This document shows positions 1 through 6,295 of a stretch of DNA of 6,295 nt, piece by piece (within the stretch, counting starts at the first letter, position 1; each line of letters opens with the position of its first letter). The notes beneath the pieces are model-generated. The model made no database searches, was not told where the DNA came from, and saw nothing but the letters and a program-made list of their open reading frames with translations. Both the position numbers and the translations under genes were made by a program. The DNA is taken from positions 1 through 6,295 of the forward strand of contig NZ_JADKCX010000127.1 of the NCBI RefSeq assembly GCF_016718685.1. The letters run 5' to 3'. This stretch comes from Haliscomenobacter sp. (GTDB taxonomy: Bacteria; Bacteroidota; Bacteroidia; Chitinophagales; Saprospiraceae).

Positions 1-1507
1 GCTGCCTCGCCCTGGTTTCGGCAAAGACCGTTTACGAACTCCCCGCAAGTGCTCATTGCTGCTTTCCAGATCCTCTTTGCGCAGGTACATCATGTGTCCG
101 CTGCGATAACCCTTCCAGCTCATGCGGCCTTTTAGTTTGCCACTCGGGTCCATTTGCCAGAGGTTGTACTTGGCATTGAAGTAATCACAGGCCCCATCGT
201 AGTAGCCCGATTGCACCAACACGTGCAGGTAGGGGTTTTGGGCCATAGCCTGGCGTAGGTTTTCACCGGTTTTGTCGCCCGTGCGATCCCAGGGATTCAC
301 AGGGCCAAACATGTTGTATTTCAAGTCGGTTTTGTACTTCAATTCTTCGCGCAGGTAGATGTTGATCGGTGGCGTAAAAGAATGCAGCCAGGAAGTCAGT
401 TCTGCGCTGTAATCGGGCGCCAGACCAATATTCTGCCGATCGAGACCCAGGTAACGTGAATCGAGACGACCCACCGTAAAGCCCTGTCCCGCAACAATTC
501 CTTCCAGAAAAACTGCACGGTGATGTCCAGATTGGCCTGCAAAATCACCTCCTCAGACAAGCCTGAGTAACGCGCGTATTTGGCCGCAATGGCCTTCTTT
601 TTGCTTTCAAAACCTCCGGCCAAGGCGGGCACCACGATCGCACTCCTCCACTTCGCGCATTCCGTCAGGTCCTTCTTTGCAAACAAGGACAGCACTTTCA
701 GGATACCAGGCGGTAGCCGCAAAGAAGGGCAGGCGCAAAGCCTGATCTACCGCCCCGTCACGGGCAAGCCCCAAATCGGTGGGGGAAACCAATACCACCC
801 CATTGAGGTACATCCACTGGGCATTTTGGAGTTCCAACGCTAGACCTGACACTCGGGTGGTGCCATAACTTTCTCCTATAAGGTACTTGGGCGAAGCCCA
901 ACGGTTGTACCGACTCACAAATGTATTGAGCCATTCGGCCAGGTACTTGATGTCGGCATTGACCCCGAAGAACTTAGCCGGAGGAACATCCTTGGCGACA
1001 ATTCTGGAAAACCCCGTATTCACCGGATCAATGTGTACAATGTCGGCCACGTCAAGAATAGAGTAGGGGTTGTCCTTGATTCCATAGGGCATAACCGGAT
1101 AGCCTTCGTCGTCGATTTGCAGGATGCGCGGCCCCGTATAGGCGATGTGCATCCACACTGAGGCGGAACCCGGCCCACCATTGAAGGAGATCACCAGGGG
1201 GCGGGAGGAGCGGTCTTTGACATCGGTACGCTCGTAAAAGGTGTAAAACAAACCCGCCAGTACTTTGCCTTCTTCATCCCACACCGGAATGGTGCCTGCG
1301 GTGGCTTTGTAGGGCACCCGCTGACCTTTGATGGTGACCTCGCGGGTCGTTTCCACAAAGGAATCGGGATTGAGTGTACGGAGGGCGAAGTCATTTTTCC
1401 TCCTTTGGCGGGGTGGAGGAACGGTTTCTTTCCGGTGTTGGTTTGGTTTGGTGTATACAAAAGGACGGTAAGGCAGCTTACCGCCAAAATCAGCCATTGT
1501 TTTTCAT
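1..1507 (-). CDS. Exported S10 serine carboxypeptidase, frameshifted and cut at the window edge
   Basis: Family S10 peptidases (COG2939 type) remove C-terminal residues from peptides with a Ser-Asp-His triad; a signal peptide would place this one outside the cytoplasm. Visible motifs: oxyanion-hole FNGGPGS (about 1168-1188), nucleophile motif GESYGTTR (Ser codon 868-870), GYYDGACDY (Asp codon 196-198) and YRSGHMMYLR (His codon 94-96), at about residues 214, 439 and 473 of roughly 500. The frame breaks several times: near 1500-1504, between about 1435 and 1475, near 702, twice within 641-660, near 488, and as a compensating pair near 38-48. I chose the ATG at 1505-1507 because restoring one A in the following A run gives MKKQWLILAVSCLTVLLYT, a good signal peptide; the ATG at 1497 gives MADFGGKLPY, which is out of frame with that peptide. 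The protein ends near SLPKPG, so only a few residues are missing at the left edge. The membrane-protein gene lies 52 bases upstream on the same strand. Family is certain; native start is likely; whether the breaks are real is doubtful. Confidence 0.92.
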
Positions 1508-1559
1508 GGACAATTGAATTGATGTTTACAAAGTTTTTTCATACTGTTATAAATCCTGG

Positions 1560-2206
1560 TTAACCTGGATTGCTAATTTGGGCAGTGGTTTTCCCTGCTC
1601 TGCTAAAACCGGCATCCACAATGAATTTGACCAAAACGACCGTCAGTCCAATCCATTTTGCATCTTTCCATTCCGGGTACTTGGGCAACAAGTGCATCGT
1701 GATGGGCATGATCAGTGCCAAAAGAATGAGCAAATACACAAAAGTCGCCATTAACTCATGGACCGGGTTTGCCGTTTTGTAATGGCCATTGACAAAAAAG
1801 TGCAAAATGAGCCCGGCCAGGTAGTTTAAAAAAAGCACCACCATTTGAGGGAAAAAACCTTCCATGTCCGCAGAAGCGGAACGGCTCGAGGTGTCGATTC
1901 CATTGATGGTAAAGGTTACGGTCAACATAATGAATGTGATCCCCAACGCGGCACCCGCACCGGTAATGAAAATTCGAAAAAGAAGCTTGGAAAAAAACCT
2001 TCTCCCTGCAAGGAAAAAAAAGCGCGAATAAGGCTGGCTCCGACCGCAAAAATCACTTCGAACCACAACAGCCAAATAACAGATTCAAGCTTCCAGCCTA
2101 AAAAAAATAGCCCAAATAGCGCAACTAAAAAACTGATTACCCCCATCCAGAAAGGGTGCATGGTGGGCGTATTGAACCATGCTTGTTCGGACAAAGCTGT
2201 TTTCAT
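1560..2206 (-). CDS. Six-helix membrane protein of unknown function, one frameshift
   Basis: I do not firmly recognise this protein. Read from the ATG at 2204-2206 (MKTALSEQAW) to the TAA at 1560-1562, it is about 215 residues once one base is restored. The frame breaks in the run of eight A (plus strand) at 2014-2021: upstream the frame gives FAVGASLIRAFF, downstream the other frame gives FFLAGRRFFSKLL, and nine T on the coding strand joins them as RAFFFLAGRR. Hydrophobic segments lie at about residues 18-38, 42-62, 80-101, 118-140, 152-174 and 184-201, with a short polar loop (about 102-117) between the third and fourth. There is no signal peptide apart from the first helix and no catalytic motif I can name. 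The WLLWFE motif in helix 2 and the KFIVDAGF end recall DUF6498 proteins, but this is a weak impression. It is divergent from the Tricorn-like gene and 52 bases ahead of the S10 gene, which it may be cotranscribed with. Confidence 0.75.
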
Positions 2207-2252
2207 GGTGTTTTTTTTGAATAACAAAAATTGTAGTGAACAGGGACGCAAT

Positions 2253-2260
2253 CAAAGATA
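2253..2260 (-). promoter_or_regulatory. Candidate Bacteroidota -7 element for the membrane-protein gene
   Basis: Read on the minus strand this is TATCTTTG, an exact match to the TAnnTTTG -7 element known for Bacteroidota primary sigma factor. It lies 47 bases upstream of the ATG at 2206. A TTTG on the same strand (plus positions 2285-2288) could be the -33 element, but the 24-base gap is somewhat longer than usual. The whole 2207-2331 region is the divergent spacer and must also hold the promoter of the Tricorn-like gene; there the best plus-strand candidate is TATCTTGG at 2274-2281, with one mismatch to the consensus. Neither gene has a clear Shine-Dalgarno sequence, which is normal in this phylum. 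Confidence 0.35.
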
Positions 2261-2331
2261 AATCTCTTTTCCTTATCTTGGCCACAAATCATCAGGCACG
2301 TTGCGACAAGCCTATCAAAACCACTTAACCA

Positions 2332-5300
2332 ATGCGTAACCAAGTTACCCGACTTTTATTTTTTGTCAGTATTTTCCTGCTTCTGAGCCAATCCGGCTTT
2401 GCCCAAAACAGCCCCTCCTGGCTGCGTTACCCCTCTATTTCGCCCGACGGTAAAACAGTGGTGTTTACCTACAAAGGTGACCTTTGGAAGGTATCGTCTG
2501 AAGGCGGCAACGCCACGCCTTTGACCCTGCACGAAGCGCATGACTTCATGCCCGTATGGTCACGAGATGGCAAAACCATTTGCTTTGCCTCCGACCGTTT
2601 TGGTAATTTTGACCTCTTCAGTATCCCCGCCGAAGGCGGCGAGGCCAGACGTTTGACCTTCCACTCGGCCAATGAATACCCCTTACGACTACAGCATCGA
2701 CGACAAAAACATCGTTTTTGGTTCGGCTAGGATGGATTTGGCCAGTAACCGCCAGTATCCAACTGGGTCTCAACCAGAATTGTACCAGGTCTCCGTCAAC
2801 GGTGTCAAAGTCATCATGCTGCTGCCCACCCCGCCGAAGATGTGAAACACAACAAGGACGGCAGCAAACTGGTCTACCACGACAAAAAAGGCGGCGAAAA
2901 TACCTGGCGCAAACACCATACGTCCTCGATTGCCCGCGACTTGTGGATTTATGACAGCAAGACTCAAAAACATACCAAGCTGACGGGTTTCAATGGGGAA
3001 GACGCAACCCCATTTTTGCTGACAACGACAAAAGTGTCGTGTACCTCAGCGAGGCGAATGGTTCTTTCAACGTACACAAATTTGCCCTCGACAGTCCGAC
3101 GAAAGTAGAAGCCTTGACTAGCTTCAAAAAACACCCGGTGCGTTTTCTGAGCCAGGCCAAAGACGGCACGCTCTGCTTCAGCTACGCGGGCAACCTGTAC
3201 ACCATGAGCCCCAAAGCCAAGCCCAAACAGCTCAACGTCAACATCGCGGCCGATGCCCGCCGCAACAACGAACAGATCGTACCCGTGAGCGCGGGCGCAC
3301 GCGACCTGGCTGTTTCGTCCAATGGCAAAGAGGTGGCGTTTGTGTTTCGGGGCGAAGTGTTCGTCACTTCGGTGGAAGGCGGCGTGACCAAACGCATCAC
3401 CAATACGCCCGAGCAAGAGCGCAGTGTGAGCTTTTCGCCCGATGGCAAAGCCCTGCTGTATTCCTCTGAGCGCGGCAACAGTTGGAAAATTTACGAGACC
3501 AAAATCAGCCGCAGTGAGGAGCCTTATTTCTACGCCTCTACGCTGTTGAAAGAAACGCCGATCATTGAAAACGCCAAGGAGAATTACCAGCCAGAATACT
3601 CCCCAGACGGCAAAGAGATTGCCTTCATCGAAGACCGCATGACCCTCAAGGTGTACAACATCGCCAGCAAACAAACGCGTACCCTGCTCACCGATCAGGA
3701 GCTCTTTTCAATGGGCGACAACGATCAATACTTCTCCTGGAGCCCCGATGGCAAATGGATTCTATTTGACTACAGCATCCCCGGCGTACCCACCGGAGAG
3801 ATCGGCATCGTCGCCAGCAATGGCAAGGGCAAAGCCACCAACCTGACCGAAAGTGGCTTTCAGGATTTCCGGCCTAAGTGGATTTTGGGCGGCAAAGCCA
3901 TGGTTTGGTTCAGCAACCGCGATGGTTTGAAGTCTGTGGCGCAAGGTGGCAACTCGCAGGTGGACGCTTACGCCCTGTTTTTCACGCAGGAAGCCTTTGA
4001 CAAGTACCGTTTGAACAAAGAAGACGCGGCCCTGGCCAAAGATTTGGAAGAAAAGGCGAGCAAGGCAGACACCACCAAGAAAAAGCCAACAAGGATGTAA
4101 AAAGGACAGCATCGTGCTCAACTTTGATGACCTGGCCTTGCGCAAAGTCAAACTGACCATCCACTCTTCCAACATGTCCGACGTGCTGTTGAGCAAAGAC
4201 GGCGAAACCCTGTACTACCTGGCGCGTTTTGAACGGGGCTTCAACCTCTGGAGCACCAACCTGCGCACCAAAGAAACCAAAATGTTGATCCCCCTCAACT
4301 CCACCGGCGGAGGCTCGATGCAGTGGGATAAAGAGCAAAAAAACATCTTCCTGAATACCGATGGCCGCATCGTCAAAATTGATCCGGCTGCTTCCAAACA
4401 GGAAAGCATCGGCATCAATGGGGAAATGGTACTGAACGTGGCCGCCGAACGCGCCTTTATGTTTGAACACGTGTGGCGGCGTACCAAAAAGACCTTTTAC
4501 ACCGCCAGTTTCCACGGGGTGGATTGGGACAGCTACAAACCGGATTACCTGCAGTTTTTGCCCCATGTCGGCAACAACTACGAATTTGCAGAACTGCTCT
4601 CCGAGATGTTGGGCGAACTGAACATTTCTCACACTGGTGCCAGCTTTAACTCCATCAACCCCAATGGTGACCAAACGGCCTCCCTGGGGGCTTTTTACGA
4701 CCAAAACTACACGGGCGCCGGCGTGCGCATTGAAGAAATTGTCAAAAACGGCCCGCTGGACAAAGCCAGCTTGAACCTGCAAGCCGGGGCCATCATCGAG
4801 GCCATCGACGGCGAGCCCATCGTAGCGGGCCGGGATTTGGCGCAATACCTGAACCGCAAGGCGGGCAAAAACACCCTGCTGAGTGTATTGGAAGGCACCA
4901 CCCGCCGGGAACTGATCGTAAAACCGATCTCGATTGGGGAGGAAAACGGCCTGCTGTACCGCCGCTGGGTACTGCGCAACCAGGCGGAAGTGGAAAAACT
5001 CTCCAATGGCCAATTGGGCTACGTACACATTCCCGGAATGAACGACGGTGCCTACCGCACCACCTACGAGGACGTGATGGGCAAATACGCGGGCAAAAAA
5101 GGCATCGTGATCGATACCCGCTTCAACGGCGGTGGCGACCTGGTGGCCGACCTGGCGACCTTCCTGTCGGGCAAAAAATTCATGGACTATACCACCGATA
5201 CCCGCAGCATCGGCTACGAACCCAATTTCCGCTGGACCAAACCGAGCATCTCGCTGGTCAACGAAGCGAATTATTCGGATGGCCACTGCTACGCCTTCGC

Positions 5301-5556
5301 CATGCAAGACCAAAAAATCGGCAAGTTGGTGGGCCAACAGGTGCCGGGTACTTGTACCTTCGCGAGCTGGGAAGCGCTGCAAGACAACAGCATCCGCTGG
5401 GGTGTGCCTCCCGTTGGCGTAAAAGCTATGAACGGGAAATACCTGGAGAACTGGCCGACGGAGCCGGATATCAAGGTGTGGAATGAGTATGAGCTGGTGT
5501 GGAAAGGGAAGGATCAGCAGCTGGAGGCGGCGGTGAAGGCGTTGCTTGGGGATTGA
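2332..5556 (+). CDS. Exported Tricorn-like S41 protease, full length but frameshifted
   Basis: Tricorn-type S41 proteases are large serine proteases that cut peptides; the beta-propellers control access to a catalytic core. The ATG at 2332 starts a signal peptide (LLFFVSIFLLLSQSGFAQ, cleavage after about residue 25), so this one is exported. Next come propeller repeats with SPDGK-type turns (for example near 2440, 2560, 3435, 3600 and 3750), a Lys-rich linker (about 4050-4105), more propeller (VLLSKDGETLYYLARF), a PDZ domain (about 4684-4930) and the S41 core. Catalytic residues match Thermoplasma Tricorn Ser745, His746, Ser965 and Glu1023: SH in NISHTGA (4627-4632), Ser in NYSDG (5275-5277) and Glu in YLENW (5446-5448), with nearly the same spacing. 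Five indels break the frame: an extra base near 2680-2684, and one missing base each near 2832, 3003, 4081-4085 and 4099-4103. Their sum is minus three, so the repaired protein is about 1,075 residues, normal for the family. The first piece alone would stop at 2730, and the catalytic piece would seem to start at 4114 without a signal peptide. Confidence 0.93.
4050..4105 (+). other. Lys-rich charged linker within the Tricorn-like protein
   Basis: Between two propeller sections the protein has a low-complexity, highly charged stretch (EEKASKADTTKKK, then ANKDVKKDS after repair). Related Bacteroidota proteins, from general knowledge, also carry a charged insert here, so it is probably a flexible family feature. 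Its A-rich codons explain why two one-base losses fall within 25 bases: an A run of five before GCC (4080-4084) should be six, and an A run of five before GGAC (4099-4103) should be six. Restoring both joins the +3 frame, a short +2 piece and the +1 frame into one protein. Confidence 0.7.
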
Positions 5557-5756
5557 GGTAGGTTTTCTTACTTTTAAACTCGCAAGCCTTCGCCTACCGG
5601 AACTCATCACGCTGTTTTATATGCTTTTGAGCTTTTTGATTGCGTCTATGACTTATGAGTTTAGAAGGATGAGCCTGAAGAGCGGATGGAGATCGGATTT
5701 TGATTAAACGCTTGCTGGCGGATAAGATGAGCCGGAAGGCGACAAAGTATGTTCCC

Positions 5757-5781
5757 ATCCGTTTAGTCCGTTCTTGTCCGT
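5757..5781 (+). repeat. Three close copies of (A/G)TCCGT
   Basis: ATCCGT (5757-5762), GTCCGT (5766-5771) and GTCCGT (5776-5781) follow each other at steps of 9 and 10 bases, close to one helical turn. Such spacing could place the same contact on one face of the DNA, as in an operator with direct repeats. They lie about 120 bases upstream of the NTF2-like gene. Function is unknown, and chance is possible because the unit is short. Confidence 0.4.
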
Positions 5782-5848
5782 TTTCCATCATGTCGCTCTC
5801 GTCGAAGGCGCCAAAGCGCGAAGCGCATTTGAATTGCTAAAAAACGCT

Positions 5849-5866
5849 CCACCGAAGGCGGGGTGG
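5849..5866 (+). repeat. Small GC-rich hairpin before the NTF2-like gene
   Basis: CCACC (5849-5853) pairs with GGTGG (5862-5866) across the eight-base loop GAAGGCGG. It is preceded, not followed, by an A run (5839-5844) and is followed by TATAAATTTT. It could be a weak terminator read from the minus strand (where the A run becomes a T run downstream of the hairpin), or a structural intergenic repeat. No second copy occurs in this window, so the repeat idea is untested. Confidence 0.35.
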
Positions 5867-5898
5867 TATAAATTTTACATTTTTTCAACACTTCAATC

Positions 5899-6295
5899 AT
5901 GGCAAAAAAAAGCTGCTTATCGCTCATTTTTCTCCTCTCGGTCAGTTATGGCTTTTCCCAAAACCTGCAAAAGGACACCCTGGCAATCCGACAGGTACTC
6001 ACCGGGTTTTTTGAGGTTTTCACCAATCCGGACATGAAGCATTTTGACAACAATTGTGTCCCAAACTTCGAACTGTACGACATGGGTGAAATTTGGAACC
6101 GCGAGATGGTTGCCGATTACGTCAAAAACGTGCAAAGTAAACCCAAAGACTGGACACGTACCAACCGCTTCGAATTCATCAAATTCAATTTTCGCAAAAA
6201 TATTGCCTGGGTGAGTTACCACAACTACGCCGTCATCAACAACTCAAAAACCAATACGACCAGGAATATCCATTGGTTGGAAAGTATGATTCTTG
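5899..6295 (+). CDS. Secreted NTF2/SnoaL-like protein, N-terminal part
   Basis: The frame opens at the ATG at 5899 and stays open to the right edge (132 codons), so the C-terminus is missing. The first 21 residues, MAKKSCLSLIFLLSVSYGFSQ, less the final Q form a classic Bacteroidota signal peptide with cleavage near FSQ-N; this supports the start. After it come an amphipathic helix (DTLAIRQVLTGFFEVFT), a polar stretch with FELYDMGEIW, a TNRFEFIKF strand, and NIAWVSYHNYAVI followed by IHWLESMIL. An N-terminal helix followed by strands with a WVSY and a WLES pattern is typical of the NTF2/SnoaL/DUF4440 cone fold. Members include small enzymes and ligand-binding proteins, so no substrate can be given. 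Unlike the other genes here it shows no frameshift in the visible part. The gap of 342 bases suggests its own promoter. Confidence 0.78.
   Translation, partial: MAKKSCLSLIFLLSVSYGFSQNLQKDTLAIRQVLTGFFEVFTNPDMKHFDNNCVPNFELYDMGEIWNREMVADYVKNVQSKPKDWTRTNRFEFIKFNFRKNIAWVSYHNYAVINNSKTNTTRNIHWLESMIL

Larger units (their letters stand above)
5557..5898 (+). other. 342-base intergenic region without a credible gene
   Basis: Nothing here resembles a known protein or RNA. A 65-codon minus-strand reading frame (5594-5791) is basic, has no domain-like pattern and is probably chance. GGTAGG right after the stop codon (5557-5562) can pair with CCTACC (5593-5598), but the loop is 30 bases and no T run follows, so it is not a convincing terminator. 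The region contains a TCCGT repeat cluster and a small GC hairpin, listed separately. The AT-rich TATAAATTTTA at 5867-5877, 21 bases before the next ATG, contains TAAATTTT, one mismatch from the TAnnTTTG -7 element, and could belong to the promoter of the following gene. Confidence 0.6.

Noticed and set aside
1554..1567. CCTGG-TTAA-CCTGG with central palindrome GGTTAACC at the end of the membrane-protein gene
   Set aside because: It is short, overlaps the stop codon and has no T run or stable stem, so neither a terminator nor an operator is supported.
2964..3674. Minus-strand open frame of 236 codons inside the Tricorn-like gene
   Set aside because: It overlaps conserved propeller repeats on the plus strand and has no recognisable features.
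4080..4105. Programmed ribosomal frameshifting at the A-rich linker of the Tricorn-like gene
   Set aside because: Two separate shifts are needed within 25 bases, and similar breaks occur at unrelated sites in all three genes, so indel error is simpler.
3982..5610. Long minus-strand open frame of 542 codons opposite the Tricorn-like gene
   Set aside because: It runs antisense to a clear S41 protease, has low-complexity His/Val/Ala composition typical of a shadow frame, and shows no domain pattern.
5668..5738. Imperfect direct repeat GATGAGCC(T/G)GAAG at 5668-5680 and 5726-5738
   Set aside because: A 13-base match with one mismatch is expected several times by chance in a window of this size.
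5594..5791. Minus-strand 65-codon frame in the last intergenic gap
   Set aside because: It is short and basic, has no motif, and includes the TCCGT repeats; it is most likely chance.
1408..5866. Shared ten-mer GGCGGGGTGG at 1408-1417 and 5857-5866
   Set aside because: Ten-base matches are common by chance in 6.3 kb, and the first copy is coding sequence of the S10 gene.

Overview
The window looks like chromosomal DNA from a Bacteroidota bacterium, probably near the Saprospirales (Haliscomenobacter-like). This is inferred from the style of the proteins (signal peptides ending in FAQ or FSQ, a secreted Tricorn-type S41 protease, a COG2939-type S10 peptidase) and A-rich translation starts without clear Shine-Dalgarno sequences. 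It is not proven by any marker gene.

Layout: (1) 1-1507, minus strand: an almost complete exported serine carboxypeptidase of family S10, whose last few residues lie beyond the left edge. (2) 1560-2206, minus strand: a six-helix membrane protein of unknown function, 52 bases upstream of the S10 gene and possibly cotranscribed with it. (3) 2207-2331: a 125-base divergent intergenic region. (4) 2332-5556, plus strand: a full-length exported Tricorn-like S41 protease with beta-propellers, a PDZ domain and all four catalytic residues. (5) 5557-5898: a 342-base gap without a credible gene, holding a cluster of TCCGT repeats and a small hairpin. (6) 5899 to the right edge, plus strand: the N-terminal part of a secreted NTF2/SnoaL-like protein.

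The most striking property is technical. The three larger genes are each broken by small indels, about thirteen in total, many of them one-base losses at short homopolymers. In every case the lost frame resumes with conserved protein sequence and the catalytic residues survive. This fits an uncorrected or low-coverage assembly better than real gene decay. An automatic gene caller would split these three genes into about ten fragments, with false starts and tails.

Functionally, the two peptidases on either side of the membrane protein would both act outside the cytoplasm. They suggest extracytoplasmic peptide degradation, but the divergent arrangement does not prove a joint pathway. I found no RNA genes, CRISPR array, insertion sequence or evidence of a new defence or mobile system.
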